Below are positions 36,452 to 47,192 of a stretch of 64,000 bases of DNA, in pieces. Origin of the DNA: Brachionus plicatilis (Eukaryota; Rotifera; Eurotatoria; Ploima; Brachionidae); the NCBI GenBank assembly GCA_010279815.1, contig QEOQ01000508.1:1635129-1699128 (forward strand), read 5' to 3'. Made by a program: the position numbers and the translations under genes. Positions within the stretch are counted from its first letter, which is position 1. Every line of letters starts with the position of its first letter. The notes under the pieces were generated by a model that worked only from the letters and a program-made list of their open reading frames with translations, had not been told where the DNA came from and did not search any database.

Positions 36452-38269
36452 AGATATTTTAAATTATTTTTTAAAAAATAATCTCATTTTTTCGTTAGAA
36501 GCTATTTTTTTTTTCTTCGGGGACTGTTTTTTTTGTTTAACAGTTTGAACTAAATAAAGTTTTTAGAAAATGATATTTATTTAAATTTTCCCTCAAGCAA
36601 AATTTGAAAAGAAATATTTTTTTTCATAGATAACAAATATCAGGATGGCTTTTTATTGTTTTATTCAGAATCTAAATAAATAACTAGGCCGAAAATTTTT
36701 ATTTATTTGAAAAAGAAAGTGATTTTCAGGTCCAAAAAACTTTTTTTTAATTTTCTTGTCTATTTCTAGTAGTTTAAACAATTTAAAATTATTTAAATTA
36801 ATTCAGTTTGCTTTTTGACTAAAAATACAAGTTTGACTTGGAAGCTGAGTGATCAAATCAGGCTATTTGATTTACCAACAATGGATTTTAAGAACGGATT
36901 TTTAACTAAACATATTTATGCTGTAATTTTTTGAATGTTTTTGTAGCAATCAATAAAAATTTAAATTTGCTACATTTATATTAGTATTTATATTGGTATT
37001 TATAATTTTCTATTTAAATTTTTTTTGGTGTTCAGAACTTAATGACTTAAAAAATATCGAAAAAAAATTAAGAAATTAGAATAATTCGATTAAAATTCCA
37101 ATTTTTAATTAACAAAACTGGTTGGTAATATTATTTATTGTTTTATTAGCAACATTCAAACAAAAATTTTAAAATTAAAATTTCATTGCATTAGAAAAAA
37201 CTTAAGATGTAGATTGTTTTTTAAATTTTTACATTTGTTTTTCGAATGATTGCATATTAATTTATTTAGTGTATCTAGAATTTTTTAAATTATAAACCTT
37301 TTAAAATTTCATCAAATGTGAGTTTAAGAATTTCAAAATAGACTTAATTTATTGCTGTTCAGCTCTAATAAAACTTAATTGTAAATAAAATACGCTCATA
37401 AGAGTTTAGAATTTAACTTTAATTTATAATTATTTTAAATTTTTCGTTTTTTTTTTGAAAAAGATCTTTTCATAGATAAATCTTTAAAATTTTTTTTTTT
37501 TAAAGGAAATAACGATATCTATCTAAAATGTGAAATGAAAATTATGTGCATTTTCTTAAAGTTGATTAATTTAAGGAAACTTAATGAACGAAAATCTTTG
37601 GAAAAAAATACGTGAATGCCCAATTAAAAAGTGTACTTTATTATTGATTAAAGTCATAACTCATGACTTTTATTAGAGATGTTTAACAAAAATAAAAAAT
37701 CAGAGTAAAAATTAATGTTTCTTCTGAGCAACTAAGACCTGATAAGTATTTTTTATTTAAATTTAATTTTTTTAAAGACTTAAGAATAATTTAAAAATTT
37801 ACAAATTTAGTTAGCTTTTATTTTTATTACTATTCTAATTTTGGAATGGATAACAAGATAATTATAAGGTTTAATTACCAAGTAAGAAAAAAAATCAAAA
37901 AAATCAATTGCTTTGATGTAAAAAAAGGAAATTTAAGATAAAAAAGTTGCCATGTGTTTTTGGGTCCCGCTCATTCAATTTCTTTTTACTTAATAAACCG
38001 AACAACTAGAAACTTGACATTTCATTACTTGTCTTTTGAATTTCGTAAATGAACGACATGAAATTAAACTCTGAGAAAGTAATTGTTTTCCTAAAAAACA
38101 GGCAAATCATTCTTCAAAAAAATTCGATTTTTTTTTTAAATAACTATTAATTAATTGATTTACGTTTAAAATTAACATAACTATTTTTCAATAAAATCTT
38201 ATTCATCAAATTCGTAATTATTATTATTAAAATTTCTTTTTATTTTTTGACTTAAAATTAAGTTTTTTT

Positions 38270-38612
38270 TTTTAATTATGCATTAAGTACAGCACCAAGA
38301 ATTAAGGTTTAAGATAAAAAATAATTTTAATTATTCATTTAATCAATTCAAAATCTCGATAAATCGATTTTTTAACCTTAATGTTTATTTAAAAATTTAC
38401 AGATTTACTTTAATTTTAAAGTTTAAGGTTAAAATCTCGATAAATCGATTTTTTAACCTTAAAGTTTGTTTTTTTACTTTTTTATTAAAATTTTACAACA
38501 ATAATGCCGCAACAAAACACAAATTTTAGTCAATAAGAAAATCGAATTAATAAAATAATTAATATTTTTTTTCTTAATTCTTTGTGCTGCACCAAATGCA
38601 TAATTAAATTTT
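38270..38612. repeat. Inverted-repeat (MITE-like) unit
   Basis: Imperfect inverted arms of about 40 bp at 38270-38312 and 38573-38612, sharing TTTAATTATGCAT, a GCAGCAC-like core and AAGAATTAAG. Between them the sequence TCGATAAATCGATTTTTTAA occurs twice, near 38357 and 38437, the second copy inside a longer near-palindrome. Confidence 0.5.
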
Positions 38613-38697
38613 TTTTATTTTTTGTACTTAATTCATGTCTTGATCACGTATTAAATTATTTAATTATTAAATTTCAGTTTGATGCTGACCTGAACCC

Positions 38698-38740
38698 GTG
38701 ATTACGCTATTGCGCGAACGAGGGAATACGGCACGAGGGA
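38698..38740. mobile_element. Solo end of the TACCGTATTCCC MITE family
   Basis: ATTACGCTATTGCGCGAACG followed by AGGGAATACGGCAC resembles the right end of the complete element at 49023-49186. No matching left end was found. Confidence 0.4.
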
Positions 38741-40015
38741 ATGTTTTTTTTTTAACTAAAATTTTTTGAAAGCTTATTTTAATTTCTCTAAAATGACTTT
38801 TTTTATGATATCAATTAAATTAAAATAAGTACCCTGAATTAACCGTTCAGCCTTAAAAAAAAATTAGATCTGAAAGAAAGTTAAAAAAGAAAATAGCTAG
38901 GTACTCTTTCATTTTGACACTGAGCTTTTTTTTTTCTTTTTTAAATGAATCAAATTTTTATTTAAATTAAATTATAAATCAACTTGTAATTTATTTGACG
39001 ATGATAAATTAACTTTTCTTTCCTAGTAAAAAAGATATTTAGGGAATAACGACACATTTTTGATTGTTTTGTAATATATAATTTTAAATTCGAATACTTT
39101 TTAAGCAAAAAAATTTAATACTCATGTTCACTTTTCGTGGACGACTTAAATTATTTTCATAAAAAACCCTATAAAAAAGTTAACAATTGATATGAAACAA
39201 ATTTTTTTAAAATTATTCAATTCATAATTAATACCAACGAGATACAAAGTATTTGTATGAATAAAAAACATAGTAATGTAAAATCTTTTATCAAATCTAG
39301 TGAAAAGGATGATTTTGTCAAAGTTTATTGAAATTTGGTTAAGAGTAAATACTTTTGAAAGCGAAATTTTTTGATTTTTAATGGGTATTTAATTTTAGTG
39401 TAAGTCTAAATAAAAATTAAATGGATTCAAAAGAATTAAAAATTTCACAATTGAACTTTTATAATTTAGAAAAATTGAAATTTCGAAATTTTAAAAATCA
39501 AATTCTTTTTATTATTTTTAAACAAGAATAAAACTGAACTCTTTTTTTATTTGGACGGTTTTCGTTAATCAACATATTCAACATATTTTAAAATTAGATT
39601 CTTAAAGTACACACTTCTTATCAAACGCTTTTTTTCTTATTTTTAAAGGTGAAAAAATAATAATAAAAGCTTTTAATTAGCTTATTAAATTAAGATTTAA
39701 ATTGAATCTTATTTTTAGAATTTCTCTATCTCATTTAATACTAAATTTTTCTATTTAAACCTTCCTAGAATAATAAAAAACACGTGAAAAATGCTCCGAA
39801 ATGTTTGTCAACAATTTGGCGAAATTTGGTCAAAAAATCACTCAAAATCAACTTTATAAATTTAATTAGACTTCTAACGTCAGTCAAATTTTTTAATTTT
39901 TCCAATAAAAATAACAAAATCGTTTATTTAATTCTCATTTCCGATAAATTATGAAAAAATAACTACACTAATTAGGATTTTTAGTTTTAATTTAAAGTTT
40001 GTTTAAAAGAGACTC

Positions 40016-40023
40016 TATATATA
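40016..40023 (+). promoter_or_regulatory. Candidate TATA box before the CxxC protein gene
   Basis: TATATATA lies 40 bp before an ATG at 40063 that begins MNESVG and has a GTGAAT donor-like site after 16 bases. The layout resembles that of the phospholipase gene. Weak by itself in AT-rich DNA. Confidence 0.3.
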
Positions 40024-40417
40024 CTTGAAGACTCGAGTGGAATTAACAGTTGGAGTTTTAAAATGAACGAATCAGTCGGTGAATTTATTTGAAAACTCAA
40101 TTGAAGCTTTATCTAAAATTTAAATTTTGTCAACATTTCTGGCAATGTTAACTCACCTTTATAATTTTTCAAAACTAATGGCAAAAATGTCATTTCTAAG
40201 GATTTAAATGTTGATTTTTTATTCAGATTTTTAATTCCAAGCTATAATCAGCTTGCTCTAAAACGGAAATATTTTAGTCTAATTTTTATTTAATGCATCA
40301 AAAATTTAATTGCTTTCCCTAAAACTTTCGGAAAAGTGTAAACCCCCAGGCAAGTCCGCACCAAGTCCCTCAACACCACTTATTAGCACGGTTTTATTCA
40401 GCAAAATATGATCAAGA

Positions 40418-41197
40418 ATGCTCGAGACTAGTCTGACTGGATATGAAATCAACAACATAATAGACAAATACTATGTCAAAGGACCTAAAAAGCGGGTGAA
40501 CATCGTAAAGCTAATGAACCTGCCTGATCCTAGCGCCGAAGAAAATGAACTAAAAAATGCCATCCGCTTTAAAGGAGTAATATGTCGCAACTGTGTCGAC
40601 TTACATTTGGACAAGTGCGACCAGTGTTCGCCTCAGTCCAACAAAATAGAGGCCCCAGGTATCCAGAACAAGTCGAGTACTCGCACTGGACTTATCACTG
40701 TGCTGCTACATGAAAAATTCAAGTACAAACGTGAAAAAAATATCGAAAATTTAGTTGAAAATAATTTTATTGATTCAAGTAGTTTCTCTGTACCTTTTAG
40801 TACATCTTCTCCCAATACAGAATTTAGTAATGATTTTCTGCAGAGGCGCAAATCGTCAAATCGAAGTGACGAGCTTGTACGGATAAAATATGACAAGCAA
40901 AATACATCCGAGAATTTTTTTACTGACCTCAAGGATTTAAGAAAAAAAATCTACTTCAATACCGAGTCCATTAAGCTTACCAATAGTCCAGTGCCCTATT
41001 GTAGCAATGTATTGTTCGATCAGATCGAAAAATTTGATATAGCTCAAAAGTACAAAATTGCCGAAAGTCAATCAAAATTGCCCAACAACATAAGAGAGCT
41101 CATAAGAAGAAATCATTTGATTAATTCAAAAGTAAAATCGAGAGAACTCGAAACTCGCTTCGAAAAGATAAGATTTAAAAAATGCTTGAGAATTTAA
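40418..41197 (+). CDS. Unrecognised protein with CxxC pairs
   Basis: Open frame of 259 codons from ATG at 40418; family not recognised. It starts MLETSLTGYEINNIIDKYYV; residues about 56-70 contain CRNCVDLHLDKCDQC, two CxxC pairs spaced to bind one zinc ion. The middle is Ser-rich, and the C-terminal third is basic and helix-prone (LPNNIRELIRRNHLINSKVK). Soluble: no signal peptide or membrane span. Codon use is clearly protein-like compared with neighbouring spacer. Upstream, a possible spliced leader (ATG 40063, donor at 40079, acceptor CCCCCAG ending near 40340) would read MNESVGKSAPSPSTPLISTV and enter the same frame but meets TGA at 40409, nine bases before the ATG. Either that is an upstream reading frame or the start is more complex. 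A compact neighbour follows about 200 bp downstream on the same strand. Confidence 0.65.
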   Translation: MLETSLTGYEINNIIDKYYVKGPKKRVNIVKLMNLPDPSAEENELKNAIRFKGVICRNCVDLHLDKCDQCSPQSNKIEAPGIQNKSSTRTGLITVLLHEKFKYKREKNIENLVENNFIDSSSFSVPFSTSSPNTEFSNDFLQRRKSSNRSDELVRIKYDKQNTSENFFTDLKDLRKKIYFNTESIKLTNSPVPYCSNVLFDQIEKFDIAQKYKIAESQSKLPNNIRELIRRNHLINSKVKSRELETRFEKIRFKKCLRI

Positions 41198-41392
41198 TTT
41201 TTTTGAAATTATTTATTTTTTTTATTTTCCTAAATAAATTATTTATTTTGTTGTTTTTAATTCAAAAAAAAAAAAAAAAATCAAATGACAAATAAGACGA
41301 TTTTCACAAGAAAAAGAACGTGGTTCTTTCGATTAGATAATTTTTATTAAAGCATACTTAAATCGTTTTATTTTCAAAGAGAAATCAAAAAT

Positions 41393-42712
41393 ATGATGAA
41401 CAAAGTACTTTTGATAATTTGTCTTGTAGTGAACGTATCATGGGCGATTTATATGCCCAAATTGGTAAAAACTATAGGCATTGAAAAACCAGCATTTGCC
41501 ACTTTCATCCCATCACTGCAACAAAACAGATACCACTTGGCCATCAGTTCTTTCAACGGAGCACCATTTAGCGCAGACTTTGTTTCCTACTATTCCTATT
41601 TTAATCTAAATGCTACATCAACTCCAATCCAGTTGGACCACAAAAATCTAGTTTGGCCCAATGAAATAAGCTATACAAATGAGTCTTTTTTGGACGATGG
41701 CACTGATCAATATGGTGGATTGATTGTTCCCGGAGGATTTCTAGTGCCGTCAAAAGAAAACGGCGGAATCTATTATTACCATTTTACGAGCAAAGACAGG
41801 TCCCAAGTGACTGAAAATCCTGCCTACGAAATAACACTCAACTCCCAAGGAAAAATTAAATGGTTTTATCACCGCGTCAAGCTAGTCGATGTTTCGGGCG
41901 ATAACAAAACTGATGTTTTGACTTGTAGAAGCTATAAACCATTGATTGGTAAGACCCAGACTCAGCTGGTGGCGTTCATTTTCGACCCTGAGTCTAAACT
42001 TTATTCGGAAAAAGTAATTTTGAATGATGTTTGTGACATATTTTTTGATGTGGCTGATTTAGACAATGATGGTCGATTTGAGATTGTGGCAGCGGGATTT
42101 TTTATTTCAAAAATTAACTTGATTTATTCAGATGAGCCAAACAATAGCTTTTTAAATGGTAATATAAAAGTAAAGACTATTGACTCGGAAGCAGGAAAGT
42201 TGTTTGATGTCAAGGTGGTCGATTTGGATAAAAATGGAAATATGGAAATTTTAGCTACTAACCATCAAGGAAATAAAGATAAACCAGAGGGTAGACTTTT
42301 TTATTACAGACTGGAAGGCAGTGATATCCGAACGTCCAAATGGAGCTACCATTTGATTTACAATAAGTTTCCAGTTCTGAAAACAGGCATCCAACAGGCA
42401 GCGCCAGGAGGAGCCAAAGCATTTTATCCAAACTTGAGAGAAGAAAAAAATTCAAGGCCGTATATTTTGGTGAGTGGTGACGGCGCAGAAAAAGCCTATT
42501 TATTCGAGCCAATGGACACAAATCCCGTTCAATACAATTTAATTTGGTCCAAGCTTTATTCAGGATACACAGTTGGTGGTACCGGTATAGCTGATTTAGA
42601 CGGCGATGGTATTAATGAATTTATCATTCCGATTTATGAGAATAATACTTGTTACATATATACTTTGGAAAATGTCAAACATCGACGACCTAGATTCGGA
42701 AAGTTGTTTTAA
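41393..42712 (+). CDS. Secreted FG-GAP/VCBS-repeat protein
   Basis: Single exon, 439 residues. N-terminal signal peptide (1-18, MMNKVLLIICLVVNVSWA). The rest looks like a beta-propeller built from FG-GAP/VCBS-type repeats with calcium-binding-like loops: LVDVSGDNKTDVL (near 162), VADLDNDGRFEIVAAG (near 218), VVDLDKNGNMEILATN (near 276) and IADLDGDGINEFIIP (near 399). Another conserved stretch is RPYILVSGDGAEKAYLFEP. Several N-glycosylation sequons fit an extracellular protein. No membrane anchor, integrin tail or enzyme domain is seen, so the function (adhesion, lectin-like or enzyme accessory) is open. Single-exon structure and this type of stand-alone FG-GAP protein leave room for an origin outside animals, but that is only a suspicion. 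Confidence 0.8.
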   Translation: MMNKVLLIICLVVNVSWAIYMPKLVKTIGIEKPAFATFIPSLQQNRYHLAISSFNGAPFSADFVSYYSYFNLNATSTPIQLDHKNLVWPNEISYTNESFLDDGTDQYGGLIVPGGFLVPSKENGGIYYYHFTSKDRSQVTENPAYEITLNSQGKIKWFYHRVKLVDVSGDNKTDVLTCRSYKPLIGKTQTQLVAFIFDPESKLYSEKVILNDVCDIFFDVADLDNDGRFEIVAAGFFISKINLIYSDEPNNSFLNGNIKVKTIDSEAGKLFDVKVVDLDKNGNMEILATNHQGNKDKPEGRLFYYRLEGSDIRTSKWSYHLIYNKFPVLKTGIQQAAPGGAKAFYPNLREEKNSRPYILVSGDGAEKAYLFEPMDTNPVQYNLIWSKLYSGYTVGGTGIADLDGDGINEFIIPIYENNTCYIYTLENVKHRRPRFGKLF

Positions 42713-43336
42713 TTTAAATCAAAATAACTTTTGATTTAAATTTTAGTTTATTTTTTTCCAAATTAAATTTTTATTTGAAATCGAATATTTGTCAACGAAA
42801 ATTTTTAGAATTATTATTTGCTCTGTAGGTAATTTTAATTTAATATTTAACAAAATGGAAAATAAAATACTTTTTTCTTATTTTTCTTCAAATTTTTCCA
42901 AACAAGTTATTTTAAATTATTTAAAAAAATTTAACAAATATGTATCTTACTCCATTTATCTTAATTTATTATTCATATTGATTTAAGTTTAATTAAAAAA
43001 TGGTTTAAAACTTTTCATGTACGGCAGATTTTTGGTCTCCATATAATATATTTTATAGGTTTGAATTTTAAAAAAATTCTAAACCTCTTCCATATATTTT
43101 AGTAATGTCTTAAAGAATTTTTATCGCAATTAAATGATACTTATGCTTTATTTTGAGAGAAAGTATCAGCTTACTGATTTTTTTTAATTAAAGTGCCTCA
43201 AAGGAAGTGTAAGTTGGAAAAAGAAGAATTTTTAGATAGATAATATTTTTGAATTTTTTTGAATTAAATTAAAAACTAATATAATTACTCAAAATATGTA
43301 AGAAAATATACTAAATGTAAAAATAAATGTTTTTTT
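42713..43336. other. AT-rich spacer
   Basis: No feature seen other than a possible 3' region of the FG-GAP gene. The short open frame at 42789-42986 has only AT-driven residues. Confidence 0.5.
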
Positions 43337-44186
43337 ATTACCGTAAACTCATGACCATTACTCTTGTAACAATGTCAAAATTTGGGTTTATTCCATACGG
43401 AACTAATACCATCGAAACCATGTTATAAAATTTTTTTATTTTTTTTTAGAATAAACCTTGACTTCTGACTTTAAACTAAGATTAAGCGCAAAAGTTTATT
43501 CTTAGAATAATTTCGAATTTATTTGGTAATAAGCTTAAAAAATTAAAGAGTTAAATTCGAAATTTAAAAAAAATTAAAAATTAAACTTTATTCTAATTTT
43601 TGTATTTATTCTAAGAGTAAAAGTTAAATTCGATTAAAAATTAAAAATTAAAATTAAATTTAAAATTAAAAAATTCGATTTAATAACCAAAAATTATAAT
43701 TTTAATAATTTTTAATATAATAATTTTACCATTTTCGTCAAGAGGTAGCCTTTTTTACCACTTTTCTTTGGTGTTAATTGATTTGATTAAGTTTCGATAT
43801 TGGAAGTTATTGAAATTTGTGATTTGGCTTGGTTGGTCTGAAGGTTCAATTCCCTTTGAGGGTTTTGATTAGTTGGCTGTTGTCTATTTGTATTAACGGT
43901 TTGAGTTGACACTGGTGAAACATATGTTTTTGGATCTATATCTATTTTTGAATAATATTGCGGAATAAAATGGTTGAACGGATTAAAACTAGTTGGGGGA
44001 ACATAATGAACATTAGTTGATTGGAATGAAGATATTGGTGGTGTCTCATGTTCAAATCAATTAACACCAAAGAAAAGTAGTAAAAAAGGCTACCTCTTGA
44101 CGAAAATGGTAAAATTATTAGGCAAAATAAAAAATAAATAAATTTTGACATTGATCCAAGAGTAATGGTCACGAGTTTACGGTAAT
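43337..44186. mobile_element. TIR element with interrupted arm and coding cargo
   Basis: Outer inverted repeats begin ATTACCGTAAACTC at both ends (43337-43389 and 44134-44186 inverted). A second, nearly perfect inverted pair lies at 43719-43784 and 44052-44120 (TTTTCGTCAAGAGGTAGCCT and its reverse complement). On the right the two blocks are almost contiguous; on the left they are 330 bp apart. The original inverted repeat was thus about 130-140 bp, and the left arm has taken up an insertion at about 43385-43718. The centre holds an open minus-strand segment. No target duplication found. Confidence 0.65.
43787..44048 (-). CDS. Pro/Gln/Asn-rich open segment inside the element
   Basis: About 86 codons without ATG, entering from the right inverted repeat: ETPPISSFQSTNVHYVPPTS, FNPFNHFIPQYYSKIDIDPK, TYVSPVSTQTVNTNRQQPTN, then a Gln/Asn-rich stretch ending SITSNIET and TAA at 43787. 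This is far from the Lys/Phe/Ile pattern of random frames here, so it probably derives from a gene: either the parental transposon or a captured exon. A longer overlapping minus frame (44319-43942) is a shadow. Confidence 0.4.
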
Positions 44187-44440
44187 TTGGTTTGGATTTA
44201 AAAAACAAAAATTGACTATTTTTAAGAAAAAATTGTTTATAAAAAAATTTGATATAAATACAGGGAAAAAATATTTGCAAAAATATTTTTTTTAAATTCG
44301 TATTATTGGTTCTTAGCAATTTTTACAGAACAATTTAAAAACAATCTCCCCTACATAAAGACCAAATGTAACTTACATTTGATCCTTGTGAAAATGTAAA
44401 AAATTGAATTGTTTACATTTATCACAAGTTAACTTTTTTC

Positions 44441-44963
44441 CATAATGGAAAAAAATCGAGCTTGACTACACGACCAAATTCTTGACCACATGGCTTTGAG
44501 AGGAACATTTTGGCATAAAACACCTCTTGCATAATAAATACCGATAAAGCTGATGTATCTCCTTTTGTAAATGAAATTGTTACAATTCAATATAAATTTA
44601 TCATGGACAAGTCAAAATGCTGACTGTTTAGTCTCATTTTTTATGCATAGCTTTTTGTCTTAACTTTCTCATTAGAAATTTATCTTTTCTTGAGACTTAT
44701 CTCTTCTCCGTCATTAATTCTGATACATATAGTCCTTTTTTTCGAAGTTATTTCATAATTGGTTTCTCCTTATTCAGGTTATTTATTATCTGAGTCTTCA
44801 TCTGAGTCATATTCAGTATAAGGCTGATTTGATGTTTGATTTTTTATTCAAAATCATTATCAAAGTCATCATTTTCCTGATAATCATTATAATTATTATC
44901 AGAAACTTCAGGTTAGGTATTATCCGCATTACTAAGAAGTTCAAGAGCTTTTCATCGAGACAT
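44441..44963 (-). pseudogene. Dead piggyBac-type transposase, N-terminal part
   Basis: Starting at an ATG (44963) the frame reads MSR, stop, KALELLSNADNT, stop, PEVSDNNYNDYQENDDFDND, then in a shifted frame EYDSDEDSDNK and NYEITSKKRT: the acidic N-terminal region typical of piggyBac transposases. At 44551-44441 a conserved block follows, SFIGIYYARGVLCQNVPLKA then MWSRIWSCSQARFFSIMEK, matching the 'aFIGilyarGv-k-nplk-lWs-G-f--ims' pattern that opens the DDE_Tnp_1_7 domain. At least four in-frame stops and one or more frameshifts; catalytic Asp region missing. A 19-bp palindrome CAAATGTAACTTACATTTG lies at about 44368. Confidence 0.6.
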
Positions 44964-45602
44964 GGTTCCAGAAATTATTATTTATTCTAGGAATTAGGAA
45001 GAGTTGGGAATCAAAAGCATAATTAGCCATGTCTTTGATTTATTTTACAAAAAAATTAGACAATATTTATGGAGGGTCCAAAAAACTCCTCTCCTTTACC
45101 CGGGTTTAACATATACTTTTTTTAGCATGAAAATAAAATTATTTTGTAATCAAAATTAATTATTTATAATATTTTTTTGATTTTAGTTTTGATGGAAAAA
45201 AAATTTCAAAAAAGATTAAATTTTTGGAACAACAAGCAAAAGAAGTAACAAGAAGGGTCGAAAAAACCTCTCCGGTTTTTGAATGTTAATATTTAATAAA
45301 ATATTTTTAGACAAAAAAGGATAAAGAATTGAAATTATTAAAATAAAAAGAACTTAACATCTATAATATTATAAACTTAAAATATAATTTAATCTAACCT
45401 ATAAATTTTAAAATTCAAAAAAAATTCCTGAAATTGTGCGCCCAAAAAAATTTTACCAAAAAAACACGAAAGTTTTTTTTTGAGACTTTTTTGTTGGCTA
45501 AAATCTAGTGTCATTTCTTTTAGTTGTTTAAGTAAATAAAAATCTTATTGATTTGACCAAATACTTAAATATCAATCAGATACCTTTTATCTAGATTATT
45601 AG
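44964..45602. other. AT-rich spacer
   Basis: No gene seen. Two related stretches, AGGGTCCAAAAAACTCCTCT near 45073 and AGGGTCGAAAAAACCTCTCC near 45256, form a loose direct repeat about 180 bp apart. Confidence 0.4.
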
Positions 45603-45895
45603 AACAATCATGCTGCCATATTAAGAAGCAATAGCATCAGAGTTCATAGAGAGTGCTTCCCTGCTCAAAGTAAAGTTAATAAAATTATTTTTCAACTGCT
45701 TTGACTAGGCATTTTTTCCTTTTTTTTTTAAGAGTTGTTCTACGCTACAAAAGATTGTCTGAAAGTGGACAAATATCAAAATCATCAACCAAAAGATTCA
45801 AGATGGCTTTAGATAATTTCAACAGAAATGGTGTTACAATACCAGACTGCCACAAAGCATTAAAGGGCTCAGGCGTTCTCCTTATTAGGATATAG
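45603..45895 (+). CDS. Possible 3'-terminal exons of an unidentified gene
   Basis: Exon 45603-45669 (after TTATTAG acceptor) reads NNHAAILRSNSIRVHRECFP; splicing over 65 bp (donor GTAAAG at 45670, acceptor TTTAAGAG ending at 45734) continues in frame as IVLRYKRLSESGQISKSSTK, RFKMALDNFNRNGVTIPDCH, KALKGSGVLLIRI and a TAG at 45893. The two parts share protein-like composition and phase. Family not recognised and no 5' exons found upstream among piggyBac debris, so it may be a gene end or a transposon fragment. Confidence 0.35.
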
Positions 45896-46479
45896 TAGTG
45901 ATAACTACTGGCTGACTTTAGAAAGGAACAAAATAAAATTATAAAATAAAAGCCTTTAATTTTATTTTCATTTTTTTTTATTTACAGGTTTAAAATTGCA
46001 GACCAAAAATAAAGCTGGCTTAAAGAATTTTTTTAATTGAATATTTTTAGGAAATTTTCAAAAATTAACACCATCTTCAACATTTGTATAGGTTTTTTTA
46101 ATCGAAATTTAAATCTTATTTGATTTTTAAATGTTTGAATTTTCAATTCTTATCATGTGTATTATTTTTAGAATTCTTAAAATGTTTATCCCAAATGAAT
46201 AATTAATAAGAATCTAGAATTCGAAAATATTCTATGCTCAATGATACATTCTTTTATTAGTCTTATTTAGTCTTTTATTCCTATGATTTAAGCTTTTAAA
46301 AATTAATTTCAGATAAAAAAATTTTAAATTCTGAAGAAGGAAAGATATTCATTCAGATTTAAAATAAATAAATTCAACAGTTATTTTATTAGGAAAACTT
46401 TAAATTATTAAATTACAAAATATACAAAAAAATGACCGGAACAATACCCAAGAAATGACTGAATCAAAAATGTTTAACT

Positions 46480-47192
46480 TCACTTTTTTTTTGGAAATTC
46501 TTTAAATAAAAATGCACGCAAAGGATCCAATCTTTTTGGCTGACTTTTGGTTTGTTTCAAAAAGAGAATCTTTTCTGGTTTTATTTTTTCGTTTTGGATA
46601 AACAATTCCAAGTAATTTTTAAAATTATCCTTAACTCTTGAAAAAGAATAAACTTTTTCATTAGAGCTTCTCGCATGATTTACAGGCTTCAGGGATTCAT
46701 CTTCTAGAATATGTTCAAAACTTGATGCATTGGTTGACTCTGAGGTATTTTTAAATAAATTTATATGACTTAAATTATTTGTTTGTGAATCTTTTGACTC
46801 TGAATTAGCATTTTCCTCGGTAAAACAAGCCAAGCTTTTATCTGATTCAGTATATGATTTTTTTATCTTTATGTCATCCAATTCTCCTAGTAACTCTTGA
46901 TCAGTCATTTCATCGTCCTTTGATAAAGAATTAAAAAAAATATTAATTATTAATTTCGGACATACATGAATCTCAATTTTTTCTAACCAATTTCTTATAA
47001 AATCGTTCCTAAGCCAAATTTTAGGAATTAGGAAAAAATTTATTTCGAAGATTACTTCTCTACTGTTGATAGATTATCAAGATTTTCTTGTGTTAGATTG
47101 GAATCATTTTTGGCTACATTCAATACTTAAATTAAATTGTTGGTTCAATTTAGGTAAGAGCTCAAAAATCTACTTGGTTGGCTAATACCCAT
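46480..47192 (-). CDS. Unrecognised four-exon gene
   Basis: Exons 47192-47189, 47125-47056, 47008-46966 and 46917-46480, joined at GT-AG sites over introns of 63, 47 and 48 bp, give an uninterrupted 184-residue frame. The last exon alone (ATG at 46908) is 142 codons. The N-terminal part reads MVLNVAKNDSNLTQENLDNL, STVEKNDFIRNWLEKIEIHD and DEMTDQELLGELDDIKIKKS; the centre is Ser/Asn-rich; the C-terminus is basic (KTKSQPKRLDPLRAFLFKEF then PKKK). No signal peptide or membrane span; likely soluble, perhaps nuclear from the basic end. The first exon, only four coding bases, is the weakest part; the gene may instead begin at 46908. No family recognised. Confidence 0.5.

Larger units (their letters stand above)
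36452..40417. other. AT-rich spacer with one inverted-repeat element
   Basis: About 4 kb with no firm gene. It contains the inverted-repeat unit at 38270-38612, a MITE end near 38700-38735 and, at its right edge, a promoter-like TATATATA (40016-40023) with a short candidate leader exon. Otherwise nothing recognised. Confidence 0.45.

Noticed and set aside
36213..36548. 111-codon frame at the end of TTD14
   Set aside because: Overlaps TTD14 exon 2 in the wrong frame; the TTD14 frame matches the family.
43942..44319. 125-codon minus-strand frame
   Set aside because: Overlaps the Pro/Gln-rich segment out of frame and is mostly Phe/Leu/Ile/Lys; considered a shadow.
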